A model generated the notes under the pieces. The model saw nothing but the letters and a program-made list of their open reading frames with translations, ran no database searches and was not told the DNA's origin. A program made the position numbers and the translations under genes. 64,000 nucleotides of DNA, taken from assembly GCF_000311725.1 (NCBI RefSeq), contig NZ_HE978512.1:324293-388292 (forward strand), given 5' to 3'. This DNA comes from Robertmurraya massiliosenegalensis JC6 (lineage in GTDB: Bacteria; Bacillota; Bacilli; Bacillales; Cytobacillaceae). How positions within the stretch are numbered: position 1 is the stretch's first letter; each line of letters starts with the position of its first letter. Of the stretch, positions 35,043-43,688 are shown one piece after another.

Positions 35043-35398
35043 GGCATTAGCACCTCTTTTTCCACATGGGCTACTTCACTCTTTCTACTATCAAGAAATC
35101 TAACGGATTCTGCGATTACCTCTGTAACATATTTTCTGCCATCATGACTTTCATATGTCCGAGTTTGGATTCGCCCCGTAATTCCAATGAGGGCCCCTTT
35201 TTTACAATAAAGAGAAAGGTTTTCGGCATTCTTGCGCCAAATGGTGCATTGCACAAAATCGGCATCAATCTCCCCCTTTTGATTGCGAAAGTTGCGATTG
35301 ACTGCCAGTGTTACATTGACCACCGAATTCCCTTCTGGTGTCACTCTTAACTCCGGATCCCTCGTCAACCTCCCTACTAAAGTTACTTGATTGATCAT
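35039..35398 (-). CDS. ssbB: Competence-type single-stranded DNA-binding protein SsbB
   Basis: 119 residues with one OB fold ([18 protein letters not shown]..., [27 protein letters not shown]). It lacks the long linker and acidic DDDIPF-type tail of the main SSB, as does B. subtilis SsbB (YwpH), which coats incoming DNA during transformation. A two-part ComK box lies just upstream of its promoter. Followed by an overlapping small gene. Confidence 0.92.
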   Translation of the reverse strand: MINQVTLVGRLTRDPELRVTPEGNSVVNVTLAVNRNFRNQKGEIDADFVQCTIWRKNAENLSLYCKKGALIGITGRIQTRTYESHDGRKYVTEVIAESVRFLDSRKSEVAHVEKEVLMP

Positions 35399-35432
35399 TT
35401 TTTTAAAAACTCCTTTCTATTGTGATGCCCTC

Positions 35433-35461
35433 ATCATAAACAAAGTTGCATATTTGGTAAA
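35433..35461 (-). promoter_or_regulatory. Promoter of ssbB
   Basis: Minus-strand -35 TTTACC (35456-35461), 17-bp spacer, -10 TATGAT (35433-35438). The weak -35 fits an activator-dependent promoter. Confidence 0.6.
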
Positions 35462-35467
35462 ACAAGG

Positions 35468-35512
35468 AAAATGTAATTTTCAGGTGGGAAATCGATATAA
35501 AATGATCCTTTT
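35468..35512 (-). promoter_or_regulatory. ComK K-box upstream of ssbB
   Basis: AT-box 1, AAAA-TGTAA-TTTT (35468-35480), and AT-box 2, AAAA-N6-TTTT (35499-35512), are 18 bp apart, one of the spacings reported for K-boxes. They end 6 bp before the -35. A third exact AT-box, AAAA-CCTCA-TTTT, lies at 35533-35545. Confidence 0.7.
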
Positions 35513-35746
35513 CTATATCATAACCTGCCGGTAAAACCTCATTTTCCATTTTGATTTATGAGAAAAAAGAATATTTGCTTTTTCGACAAGAATCGATCGA
35601 CATAATTCGACACATATTTTTATTTATTTGTCATTAGGTAATTATTGGGATTTTCACCACCTAAAAAGCCTGTATTTGTACTCTTTTTATGTTCATTCTT
35701 ATCTTCCCTTTCGTTTATCGTTTTGCAGAATTTGACAAAAGCTACG

Positions 35747-35774
35747 TTTGCAGAAAGGGTCTATATGTTATAAT
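35747..35774 (+). promoter_or_regulatory. Promoter of ywpF
   Basis: TTTGCA (35747-35752), 16-bp spacer, -10 TATAAT (35769-35774) with an extended TG. It is about 45 bp before the ywpF start. Confidence 0.6.
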
Positions 35775-35817
35775 TTCATAGAAGATTTTTAAAGGAGCTT
35801 TGATGGGAGGATGAATG

Positions 35818-36246
35818 ATGAAGACATTTAAGTTAATATCGTTGCAACTCGTGAAAAAAAACGAATGGCTTGATATCCCCTTAGTGGACGGTCTGATTAT
35901 TAATAAAGAAGACGATCACAGTACATGGCTGATCGAAGGATACATAGACAAATCTTTTTACGATGTATTCCGTGAGGCTGGAGCAGAGGAGAAAGAGCTC
36001 TTAGTTCAGGTCGTCATTACGAAAAAGGAGAATGAGCCTGCCCCTTTTAAAGTGAAAGTTCGCTCATTACAATCTTTTGAAAACCACATCAGTGTTCTCC
36101 TAGAAGGAACCTTGAAAAAATCAACCAATCGTTATGCAGAGATTCTGTTGGATAGTCTCATCCAAAGAGGATTATCCGGCGATGAGCTAATGACCGAATT
36201 CAAAAGCGGAATGGTCAGCAAGCCGAAATTTAATCATTCGAAGTAA
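35818..36246 (+). CDS. ywpF: YwpF-like protein
   Basis: 142 residues, matching YwpF in size and in its start MKTFKLISLQL and the middle DGLIINKEDD-STWLIEGYI. Cytosolic, function unknown. It lies next to ssbB (ywpH) as in B. subtilis, here divergently transcribed. GGGAGG lies 7 bp before the ATG at 35818; an ATG one codon earlier is closer to the site. Confidence 0.85.
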   Translation: MKTFKLISLQLVKKNEWLDIPLVDGLIINKEDDHSTWLIEGYIDKSFYDVFREAGAEEKELLVQVVITKKENEPAPFKVKVRSLQSFENHISVLLEGTLKKSTNRYAEILLDSLIQRGLSGDELMTEFKSGMVSKPKFNHSK

Positions 36247-36306
36247 TAAGTAGTACGTTTTTCCTTACACCCAAGACATGACATCATAGATTTAGGAGGA
36301 ACAACA

Positions 36307-37527
36307 TTGTTAAAAAAATTCATATTACCTGCAACTCTAGGAATCATTCTTTTACTAGGGGTTAGTTTCTTTATGCTTTCAAGTAAAGACGGACAAACAA
36401 AACTTGCTGGAGAAGCAAAGGTGGAAGAGGCTGAAGAGAAAGCATTTCCAACTGAAGAACCTCAGGCAGAACAAGCCAGTGCCTCTGCGACAGAAAGCGA
36501 GAAAGAGGAAGCAGTAGCTGAAGCAAAAGAAACATCCGATGATACAGAAAAAGCCAAGAAGCCAGAAGAAGAAAAAGCGGATGAAGAAATCCCTAGCATA
36601 AAAAAATATATTAATGTTTCAACTTTAAATGTTCGTTCTGGACCAGAAACGACTCATGGCGTCGTGACAGTATTAGCTATCAATGAGGAAGTTAAAGCAT
36701 CATCTGAGGTTTCCAAAGACGGTTGGGTGAAAATCTCATTCAAAAATTCAACAGGATATGTTAATAGCAAGTATCTAGCAGATCAACAAGTAGTCGTGAA
36801 AGAAGAAATAAAAGAGGAAAAAGTCGTAAGTACCACAAATAATACGTCTGAGAAAAAAGAACCTGCGGCGACTCAAACTGAACGTAAAAAACCAGCAGCA
36901 ACTGCACCAACAGTGCCTGCTAAACCTAAAAATGATGCGATGAACTTAAAGACAGTAGGTTCAAACAATCAATTGATTCTCGTGACTACGAGTGGATATG
37001 GAACGAACTCAGCCAAAATCCAAACATTTGAACGCAATTCAAATGGCGATTGGGTAAAAGTGTTAGATACATCAGGGCATATCGGGAAAAACGGTTTTGC
37101 GAAGAAAAAGGTAGAAGGAGATGGGAAATCTCCACGAGGAAAATATAGTATCGGAACAGCTTTTGGTCAAAAAGGAAACCCTGGTACTAAGCTCCCTTTC
37201 AAAGCGATTACAAGTGATGATGTGTGGGTAGATGACCCGAAATCATCTTTATATAACACATGGCAATCAAGAAAAGCAACAGAAGGTCAGTGGTCAAGCG
37301 CTGAAAACATGGCCATTTCCGCTTATAACTATGGTTTTGTCATCAATTACAACACTCAACGTGTACCTGGAAATGGAAGTGCGATTTTCTTCCATATTTC
37401 TAGTGGGGCCACTCTAGGATGTGTTGGTACTTCTCAATCAAATGTCGTGTCCATTTTAAAATGGCTCAATCCTGCGAAAAGTCCAACAATCATTATGACT
37501 CCATCAAACGAATTGGGAAGTTATTAA
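36307..37527 (+). CDS. Membrane-anchored SH3b - L,D-transpeptidase (YkuD-type catalytic domain)
   Basis: 406 residues. One N-terminal membrane segment (about 5-25), a Glu/Lys/Ala-rich linker (about 35-98), a bacterial SH3 domain (about 100-158, starting TLNVRSGPE), a second linker, then the catalytic domain with the HxxxGxxxGCVG-like site HISSGATLGCVG (Cys nucleophile). It would modify or crosslink the wall, or anchor a protein. TTG start with TAGGAGG upstream. Short gap after ywpF; own terminator. Confidence 0.85.
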   Translation: MLKKFILPATLGIILLLGVSFFMLSSKDGQTKLAGEAKVEEAEEKAFPTEEPQAEQASASATESEKEEAVAEAKETSDDTEKAKKPEEEKADEEIPSIKKYINVSTLNVRSGPETTHGVVTVLAINEEVKASSEVSKDGWVKISFKNSTGYVNSKYLADQQVVVKEEIKEEKVVSTTNNTSEKKEPAATQTERKKPAATAPTVPAKPKNDAMNLKTVGSNNQLILVTTSGYGTNSAKIQTFERNSNGDWVKVLDTSGHIGKNGFAKKKVEGDGKSPRGKYSIGTAFGQKGNPGTKLPFKAITSDDVWVDDPKSSLYNTWQSRKATEGQWSSAENMAISAYNYGFVINYNTQRVPGNGSAIFFHISSGATLGCVGTSQSNVVSILKWLNPAKSPTIIMTPSNELGSY

Positions 37528-37534
37528 GTAAAAC

Positions 37535-37575
37535 AAAGCAAGAGGAGAAAAGAGACTTTTTTCCTCTTGCTTTTT
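37535..37575 (+). terminator. Terminator of the L,D-transpeptidase gene
   Basis: Twelve-bp stem AAAGCAAGAGGA/TCCTCTTGCTTT and a following T run. Confidence 0.85.
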
Positions 37576-37633
37576 GGTTGGTTCCTTTTAAGCGGAATTT
37601 TTCCCGTTTCCGTTCTCCCAACTTAATACATAA

Positions 37634-37671
37634 TGAAAAGGGGGCTGATTTTCGGACAGCCCCTTTCATTT
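37634..37671. terminator. Bidirectional terminator after the acidic lipoprotein gene
   Basis: AATGAAAAGGGGGCTG pairs with CAGCCCCTTTCATT (one bulge), loop of 9 nt, in convergent orientation to the L,D-transpeptidase gene. Confidence 0.75.
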
Positions 37672-37948
37672 ATTGATCTTTGTTGTCCTCGTCTTGAACA
37701 TCACGATCATCTTCAATGATTTCCTCGTCTGGAGTGTTGTTGTCTTCTACAACATCCCCATCGTTATTGGTGTTTGTATCATCAGTCGTGCCCGTTGTTC
37801 CATCGTTATTCGTGATGTTATCATCCACCGGATCTTCCACATTTACATCGTCTTCTGGCGGTGGATCTTGTTCATTATTCGCACAACCAGCAAAGACTAA
37901 TACGGATAAAAGGGAACAACTAAGAAATGCTAAAAGCTTTTTCTTCAT
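37670..37948 (-). CDS. Small acidic lipoprotein of low complexity
   Basis: 92 residues. Lipoprotein signal ending VFAGCANN, then about 70 residues almost wholly Asp, Glu, Asn and Thr (VEDPVDDN, TTGTTDDTNTNNDG). Such a tail is disordered and could bind Ca2+ or other cations, though no EF-hand loop is seen. Function unknown. Clean start (GGAGC before ATG) and a terminator support the gene. Confidence 0.75.
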   Translation of the reverse strand: MKKKLLAFLSCSLLSVLVFAGCANNEQDPPPEDDVNVEDPVDDNITNNDGTTGTTDDTNTNNDGDVVEDNNTPDEEIIEDDRDVQDEDNKDQ

Positions 37949-38191
37949 AAGTAAAAGCTCCTTTCAAGTATTTTGGAATTTGACCTCAATTACGGTCTGA
38001 TGTTAACATGCCCAAAAAATAGAAAAAACTTGCATCCTCATTTGAAAATTTTATTGCATCACGATAAGGACACTCCCAAAAAAGACTTATATTCATTTAT
38101 TATCGGAATTTTGGGTCCAAAATCTCTTACAATCGGAGTACCTAGGGGGTACTGGCGCCAAACTTCTTCTTAAATAAGACCTCTGATTTAG

Positions 38192-38305
38192 ATATATCGG
38201 CGATTTTTGAGATATATCGGCGAAAATTGGATTTTATCGGCGAAAAACGAGATATATCGGCGATATTCTGATTATATCGGCGAAAAAACAAATATATCGG
38301 CGAAA
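38192..38305. repeat. Six-unit intergenic array, exact 20-bp period
   Basis: ATATATCGGCGA-type units with TATCGG at 38195, 38215, 38235, 38255, 38275 and 38295, exactly 20 bp apart. The core TATCGGCGATA is an interrupted palindrome. It lies about 26 bp past the fabZ terminator. The rest of 37949-38191 shows no gene or clear signal. Confidence 0.85.
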
Positions 38306-38330
38306 CGCCAAATCACCCAAAAACCCCACA

Positions 38331-38356
38331 AAAAAAAGCCCTTAAACAGAAGGGCT
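38331..38356 (-). terminator. Terminator of fabZ
   Basis: AGCCCTT/AAGGGCT, 6-nt loop, long T run on the minus strand. Confidence 0.85.
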
Positions 38357-38367
38357 CTTCACTCAAC

Positions 38368-38802
38368 TTATTCTTGCTTCTCACCAAGGGCGAACATAAT
38401 TTCAGCTTCAAGTGCGATTTCCCCGTCCACGGTTGCCGTCGCTTTCCCTTTACCAAAGGAACCACGAACTCGAGTCATTTCAACCTCTAGGCGGAGTTGA
38501 TCGCCAGGCTTTACTTGACGCTTAATGCGACAATTATCGATTCCAGTAAAAAACGCCAAACGTCCTTTATTCTCTTCTTTCTTCAGTACAGCAACTGCTC
38601 CAACTTGTGCCAATGCCTCAACAATGAGGACTCCTGGCATCACTGGATAGTCTGGGAAATGTCCATTAAAAAACTCTTCATTCGCCGTTACATTTTTAAT
38701 TCCAACCGCTCTTTTTCCTTCTTCAATTTCTAGAATTTTATCAACAAGTAAAAAAGGATAGCGATGGGGGATGATTTGTTTGATTTCATTAATATCAAGC
38801 AT
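38368..38802 (-). CDS. fabZ: (3R)-hydroxyacyl-ACP dehydratase FabZ
   Basis: 144 residues, the usual FabZ length. Catalytic His48 in [12 protein letters not shown] and Glu62 in VEALAQ; N-terminal [11 protein letters not shown]. It removes water from 3-hydroxyacyl-ACP in fatty acid elongation in the cytosol. It stands at the end of the mbl-flhO-flhP region, as in relatives, and has its own terminator and ribosome site (GTAGGAGGTA). Confidence 0.96.
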   Translation of the reverse strand: MLDINEIKQIIPHRYPFLLVDKILEIEEGKRAVGIKNVTANEEFFNGHFPDYPVMPGVLIVEALAQVGAVAVLKKEENKGRLAFFTGIDNCRIKRQVKPGDQLRLEVEMTRVRGSFGKGKATATVDGEIALEAEIMFALGEKQE

Positions 38803-38884
38803 ACTAATTAGTACCTCCTACTAACACTAGGTTTCATATATCTATTTCCATTGTATGAGAACCCATCCATTAAAGCAAGCAAAA

Positions 38885-38914
38885 CAAAAAACCGACTGTA
38901 CGAATACGGTCGGC
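38885..38914 (-). terminator. Terminator after the EpuA-like gene
   Basis: CCGACCG/CAGTCGG (one G-U pair), then TTTTTTG on the minus strand. Confidence 0.75.
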
Positions 38915-38926
38915 TTCATGGGAAAT

Positions 38927-39214
38927 TTATTCGTGTTCAATTAAATCTAAAATATGAGTCCATGTTGATTTTTCAAAGACGTCTTTGGCTTCACCATTGC
39001 CGATGACGCTATAACCAAACATCGCACCAAGAATGACAGATGCCACCAACAATAAGGCGATCAATAGAATTCTAAGCCATAACGGAATAAGACGAATGCG
39101 AATTCTTTTTCTTTTTCCTCCGCTTACCGTCTCTGTTTTCGCTTTTTCCTTCTTTTCTTGCCTTACTTGTTCTCTTGTTTCTGCTACCTTTTGGTTACTG
39201 TTATTTAACGACAT
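38927..39214 (-). CDS. EpuA-type small membrane protein
   Basis: 95 residues. A charged cytosolic N-terminus (Lys/Arg/Glu-rich, about 1-38), one membrane segment (LWLRILLIALLLVASVILGAM, about 43-66) and a short outer tail with NGEAKDVFEKSTWTHILDLI. The family (EpuA) is often labelled RNA polymerase subunit beta in databases; nothing in it resembles RpoB, and that name should not be used. Its role is unknown. It follows flhP by 13 bp and may be in that operon. Confidence 0.8.
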   Translation of the reverse strand: MSLNNSNQKVAETREQVRQEKKEKAKTETVSGGKRKRIRIRLIPLWLRILLIALLLVASVILGAMFGYSVIGNGEAKDVFEKSTWTHILDLIEHE

Positions 39215-39227
39215 GTTCTTTCTCCTT

Positions 39228-40070
39228 CTAACGAATTCCGTTCACAAGTCCCATCATTTGATCTGCTATGCTAACGGATCTGGATTGGAATTGATAGGCA
39301 CGCTGAGCATTCATAAGATCAGTCATTTCCTTTGCCATATCCACATTGGATGATTCTAATGCTCTTTGTTGAATCCCAATTTCTGTACGAAGTGGCCCTG
39401 CTAGATCAGTGAGAATTTCATCTAATCCCACATTTAGCTCGTCAAAATTTGGTGGGAGACCGAATAAATTATTCCCTTTTGCCACTAAGAATTGAGGCTT
39501 GTCCACTTGTACAACACCAAGATTGAAAATTTGAGTTGCCCCATCATTCATCAATACGGTCAATTGACCCGAGCTATCAATCGTGAAATCTTTAGCATCG
39601 CCATTGATATAAATAGGGTTATTATTTTCATCGACAATCGAATGACCATCTGCATTCACAAGAGCTAATTCATTTTCTCCAATTGGTGATAAATAAAGCG
39701 CTCCATTACGAGTATATTGCATTTCGTTGCCTGCATCTGTTTGAACCAACACCTTGTACATTTGACCTTCTTTCACAAAAGCTGTATCAAGCGCACGATC
39801 GGTTCCTTTAATACTACCTTGCGTCATAACTAGCTGCGCCTGAGCGAGCTTTGCCCCTGTACCTTGACGTACCCCATTTGGAGTTAAACGCCCCACTTCA
39901 TCTTGAGCATTTCTTTGATTATTAAACTGCTGATACATCAATTCTGTGAAGGTTGCATCTCTTCTTTTATATCCGTTCGTATCAATATTGGCGATATTAT
40001 TTGAAATAATGTCCATTTGCTTTTGGAGCTGCGCCAAAGTATTCGTTGCTGTTACCATTGTACGATTCAT
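39228..40070 (-). CDS. flhP: Flagellar basal-body rod protein FlhP
   Basis: 280 residues of the FlgF/FlgG family: N-terminal QLQKQMDIISNNIANIDTNGYKR (rod signature) and C-terminal ESSNVDMAKEMTDLMNAQRAYQ. Bacillus FlhO and FlhP are paralogues that complete the distal rod. It is exported by the flagellar type III system, hence no signal peptide. 38 bp after flhO. Confidence 0.94.
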   Translation of the reverse strand: MNRTMVTATNTLAQLQKQMDIISNNIANIDTNGYKRRDATFTELMYQQFNNQRNAQDEVGRLTPNGVRQGTGAKLAQAQLVMTQGSIKGTDRALDTAFVKEGQMYKVLVQTDAGNEMQYTRNGALYLSPIGENELALVNADGHSIVDENNNPIYINGDAKDFTIDSSGQLTVLMNDGATQIFNLGVVQVDKPQFLVAKGNNLFGLPPNFDELNVGLDEILTDLAGPLRTEIGIQQRALESSNVDMAKEMTDLMNAQRAYQFQSRSVSIADQMMGLVNGIR

Positions 40071-40108
40071 ACGTCAGCCTCCTTTCTTATGGGAATGATA
40101 TGAAGTAA

Positions 40109-40948
40109 TTAGCCAATTCTTCCTACTTCATTGGCTGCCTTTTCCATACTTTTATCATAAGCTTGTAAAATCTTTTGGTTCGCTTCAAATGCACGGTACG
40201 CTGTTAGCATATCCGTCATTGTACGACTCACGTCCACATTGGAACCTTCAAGAAAACCTTGTTGGAGTGAAAATTCCGCTCCAGCTATTCCTCTTGCATC
40301 CGCAAGCTGTCCACCTGCTTCATTACGTAAAAGGCCATCGCCTTCCTTCACCAATTGGAAAGGATCTGCAGCATAACCGATTCCTAAAGTCGCTGTCTCT
40401 CCTGCTGCACCAATAAGCACTCCATTAGCATCGACCGAAAAATCTTCACTTGAAAGTTGAATTCGATTTCCTGTTGTATCAAGAACGTAATGACCAGCGG
40501 ATGTCGTCAAGTACCCTTGTCCATCTAAAGTAAAGTCACCATTTCTAGTATAACGTGTTTCTCCAGTTGCATTTTGAACAGTAAAAAAGATCGAGCCAGC
40601 ATATCCGGTTTCTTCATTCTGTGGCATGACGACATCAACTAATGCTAGATCTGTTTTTTGTCCGGTTTCACGCAAATCACCTTGGATAAATTTTGGCATC
40701 ACGTCTTGCATGTAGACGCCTGTGTTAATCGAGCCAACTACATTATTTACAGGAAGATTTATTCCTTTTTCAGTTGGAATCTGCTGCTCATCAAAACGTT
40801 GCAATAGCATTTCAGGAAAAGCACGTAATGATGACTGGTCCGCTTTAAAACCTGGCGTATTGGCATTGGCCATATTATTCGTCAACATTTCTGTTCTTCG
40901 TTGTTGAGCAAGCATCCCTGAAGCTACAGTGTAAAAACCTCTGAACAT
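40109..40948 (-). CDS. flhO: Flagellar basal-body rod protein FlhO
   Basis: 279 residues, with MFRGFYTVASGMLAQQRRTEMLTNNMANANTPGFK at the start (rod signature, given here from positions 40948 down) and EGSNVDVSRTMTDMLTAYRAFE at the end. Paralogue of FlhP downstream; both follow mbl, as in B. subtilis. Role as for rod proteins: it links the MS ring to the hook. Confidence 0.94.
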   Translation of the reverse strand: MFRGFYTVASGMLAQQRRTEMLTNNMANANTPGFKADQSSLRAFPEMLLQRFDEQQIPTEKGINLPVNNVVGSINTGVYMQDVMPKFIQGDLRETGQKTDLALVDVVMPQNEETGYAGSIFFTVQNATGETRYTRNGDFTLDGQGYLTTSAGHYVLDTTGNRIQLSSEDFSVDANGVLIGAAGETATLGIGYAADPFQLVKEGDGLLRNEAGGQLADARGIAGAEFSLQQGFLEGSNVDVSRTMTDMLTAYRAFEANQKILQAYDKSMEKAANEVGRIG

Positions 40949-41192
40949 TCAATCTCACCTCTCATTTGAAACCTTCTATTTCATTTATGATTAATATCTA
41001 CTATTTTTATTAGAAAATGATTCATCTTCTATTATAAGAAAAAATTGACGAATAAACAGTATAATTTTGTAGAAAAAAGGCAAAAACACGAAAATGGTGA
41101 CAAGTACCAGCATTTCCACTGATTCTCATCACCATTTTTGACAGGCGATAGAGCTAGTTTGCTTCTAACGTTGGAAGCCCCATCTACTCTTT

Positions 41193-42194
41193 TTAGGCAA
41201 ATCGATAGCCTTTAATTTTGTCGATATTGTCAAGCATGATTCCTGTTCCGATCGCTACACAGTCCATTGGATTTTCTGCTACTAGAACTGGTACTTTTAA
41301 TTCTTCTGCTAAAAGCAGATCGAAACCATGTAAAAGTGCGCCCCCACCAGTTAAAATAACGCCACGGTCGATAATATCCGCTGATAATTCAGGTGGAGTT
41401 CTTTCAAGAACACTCTTTGCCGCTTGTACAATGACAGATACAGATTCACGTAGAGCCAATTCAATCTCTTCAGAATTAACTGTAATCGTTCTTGGTAATC
41501 CAGAAACCATATCACGTCCGCGAATTTCCATTGTTTCGCTACGTGCTCCAGGGAAAACCGTACCGATTTGGATTTTGATGTTTTCAGCTGTACGTTCCCC
41601 GATTAAAAGCTTATATTGGCGCTTGATATAATGAAGAATTTCACTGTCAAATTTGTCACCAGCCATTTTAATGGAAGAAGATGTGACAATATCGCCCATT
41701 GATAAAACAGCTACATCTGTTGTACCTCCACCAATATCAACGACCATATTTCCACTTGGTTGGAAAATATCCATCCCTGCACCGATCGCTGCTACTTTTG
41801 GTTCTTCTTCTAAGTACACTTTCTTTCCACCGCTTTTTTCTGCTGCTTCTTTAATCGCCTTTTGCTCAACACTTGTAATATTCGTTGGGCAACAGATTAA
41901 AATGCGTGGTTTTGAAAGGAAACCTTTAACATTGAGCTTGTTAATAAAGTGCTTAAGCATTGCTTCTGTTACATCGAAGTCTGCAATGACCCCATCCTTT
42001 AATGGACGAATCGCCACAATATTTCCAGGTGTACGTCCGACCATGCGTCTAGCTTCTTCACCGACAGCCAACACCTTATTGTTATTCTTGTCGATCGCTA
42101 CGACAGATGGCTCATTTAATACGATGCCTTTTCCTTTTACGTGAATCAATACATTCGCTGTTCCTAAATCAATTCCAATATCCCTAGCAAGCAT
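41193..42194 (-). CDS. mbl: MreB-like cell-shape protein Mbl
   Basis: About 333 residues, nearly identical in pattern to Mbl: ARDIGIDLGTANVLIHVKG (phosphate 1), VVDIGGGTTDVAVLS (phosphate 2), ILTGGGALLHG (adenosine motif) and PMDCVAIGTG. It forms ATP-dependent membrane-bound filaments that guide wall synthesis along the cell side. The ATG at 42194 has AAGGAGG at 9 bp; a GTG two codons earlier is too close to it. Follows spoIIID, as in Bacillus. Confidence 0.97.
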   Translation of the reverse strand: MLARDIGIDLGTANVLIHVKGKGIVLNEPSVVAIDKNNNKVLAVGEEARRMVGRTPGNIVAIRPLKDGVIADFDVTEAMLKHFINKLNVKGFLSKPRILICCPTNITSVEQKAIKEAAEKSGGKKVYLEEEPKVAAIGAGMDIFQPSGNMVVDIGGGTTDVAVLSMGDIVTSSSIKMAGDKFDSEILHYIKRQYKLLIGERTAENIKIQIGTVFPGARSETMEIRGRDMVSGLPRTITVNSEEIELALRESVSVIVQAAKSVLERTPPELSADIIDRGVILTGGGALLHGFDLLLAEELKVPVLVAENPMDCVAIGTGIMLDNIDKIKGYRFA

Positions 42195-42410
42195 TCCCAC
42201 AAATCCTCCTTGAAAAAATGATTCCTATCTATTTCTAAAAGTGCTAAATTACGTACACTATTTATACGTTTTTCATGATGTCAATTTCTTTTTTAATTGT
42301 AGTCTACCCTAATTTTTAATTCTATCATATTTGGTTCAAATAGCGTAGTAATTTGTCAAATTTTGATGGAATTTTATCGAATTTGTCATGATTTCAAGGA
42401 GTTCATGTAA

Positions 42411-42683
42411 CTATTTTATCGGCTCGCTTTCTAGTTCCTCCTTTTTATACTTCATTTTTGTTGCTTCACCACCACGTAAATGGCGAATTGATTTATGATA
42501 ATCTAAGATTTCTTTCACTTCATTTGCAAGCTCTGGGTTTATTTCAGGTAGCCTCTCCGTTAAATCCTTATGGACTGTACTTTTGGATACGCCAAACTCT
42601 TTCGCAATTACGCGAACCGTTTTTTTCGTCTCCACGATATACTTTCCAATCTTGATAGTTCTCTCTTTGATGTAATCGTGCAC
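42411..42683 (-). CDS. spoIIID: Sporulation transcription factor SpoIIID
   Basis: 90 residues, almost identical to SpoIIID: VHDYIKERTIKIGKYIVE, helix-turn-helix TVRVIAKEFGVSKSTVHKDL and the basic tail IRHLRGGEATKMKYKK. It acts in the mother cell as activator and repressor of SigE and SigK genes. GTG start at 42683 with GGGAGGG 8 bp upstream; an upstream extension is not supported. Confidence 0.96.
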   Translation of the reverse strand: MHDYIKERTIKIGKYIVETKKTVRVIAKEFGVSKSTVHKDLTERLPEINPELANEVKEILDYHKSIRHLRGGEATKMKYKKEELESEPIK

Positions 42684-42864
42684 ACCACTCGCCCTCCCTA
42701 AATTGGATGTGAGAAGTGTGAAATGAGACTCGCTTTCTCGCTTCATCAAGTACTACTAATCCGCACCCTCCAAAACAGGTACGTCAGAAAGTCATTTGCC
42801 TTCTGGTTATCAGGAAATAAACATGACCCCAACTATATATCCATTCTCATCCTCAAACGATTGC

Positions 42865-42987
42865 TCACCTCAAACACTCTCTTTGTAAGGTTTGTAACAG
42901 TTTATTAGCTTGGATAACGGAATATGCACGAAAACCACAATAGGGACAAGGTATCGCATTATTTTTTTGAAAAATTTGACTAATCAC
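42865..42987 (-). CDS. Small Cys-motif protein, 40 aa, uncertain
   Basis: A 40-codon GTG-started frame with AGAGGAG 10 bp upstream. The product contains CPYCGFRAY, a C-x2-C knuckle, and one more Cys near its end (ECLR). It could be a half zinc ribbon. No homologue is recognised. It lies 36 bp after the exonuclease gene on the same strand and before spoIIID. The motif and ribosome site favour a real gene, but the length makes it uncertain. Confidence 0.4.
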   Translation of the reverse strand: MISQIFQKNNAIPCPYCGFRAYSVIQANKLLQTLQRECLR

Positions 42988-43023
42988 TGGTTATTCACTC
43001 CTCTTTACCCGTATTTTTCTATT

Positions 43024-43677
43024 TCAAAGAAACTTATTCTCTACCGCTTTAATTAAGTCTCCCCAAGTGTTATTCCCTCTTTGCTTAAATTGCCATAACA
43101 ACTCTGTAAATAAATAGGCTGTCGTTAAAGCATCTCCTACAGCATGATGGCGTTCATAAATTCTCGTGCCAAAGATGCGTGCGTATTTTTCTAAGTCTCG
43201 CATATCAAAGGATGGAGCAATTGTACTAATGACATCTAATGTATCAATGGTATAAAAGTTTTTGAGGTTCAGCTTTTCTCTCTTTAGTTCACTCTTAAAA
43301 ACAAGTGTATCAAAGCTGATGTAATGGCCAACCATACAAACTGTTTCCCACTCTTCGACAAAGTCAAAAAAACGCCGGATTGCTTCTAATGAACCCGGCG
43401 CATTCTGAACAATTTCGTTTGATATCGACGTTAGTTCCGTTATTTCCCGAGAAATTTGTCGTTTAGGATTCACGTAGCAATGGAATATTTCCTTTTCAAA
43501 AACTTGAAATCCTTCGACTGGGACGGCCCCTATTTCAATCAAACGATCTATGGACGAGACATGAAAACCAGTTGTCTCTGTATCAACCACGATAAACCGG
43601 AGTTTCTCAAGAGGTGTCGCAAGGGGAATATTTGCATACATTAATGGACAGGAAATAACTCTTTTTTGAAAAAACAT
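43024..43677 (-). CDS. DnaQ-like DEDDh 3'-5' exonuclease
   Basis: 217 residues. Exo I VVDTETTG, Exo II GHYISFD and Exo III with HHAVGDA give the full DEDDh set. It would degrade DNA or RNA from the 3' end. It is next to the cNMP/CBS/DUF294 gene and the acetate-type symporter; the same set of neighbours is known in gamma-proteobacteria around the VC_2705-type symporter, so the link may be functional (nucleotide signal handling) rather than repair. Confidence 0.88.
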   Translation of the reverse strand: MFFQKRVISCPLMYANIPLATPLEKLRFIVVDTETTGFHVSSIDRLIEIGAVPVEGFQVFEKEIFHCYVNPKRQISREITELTSISNEIVQNAPGSLEAIRRFFDFVEEWETVCMVGHYISFDTLVFKSELKREKLNLKNFYTIDTLDVISTIAPSFDMRDLEKYARIFGTRIYERHHAVGDALTTAYLFTELLWQFKQRGNNTWGDLIKAVENKFL

Positions 43678-43688
43678 ATATCCTCCTT

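Noticed and set aside
38927-39214. RNA polymerase beta subunit
   Set aside because: A common database label for EpuA-type proteins; this is a 95-aa single-span membrane protein with no RpoB motif.
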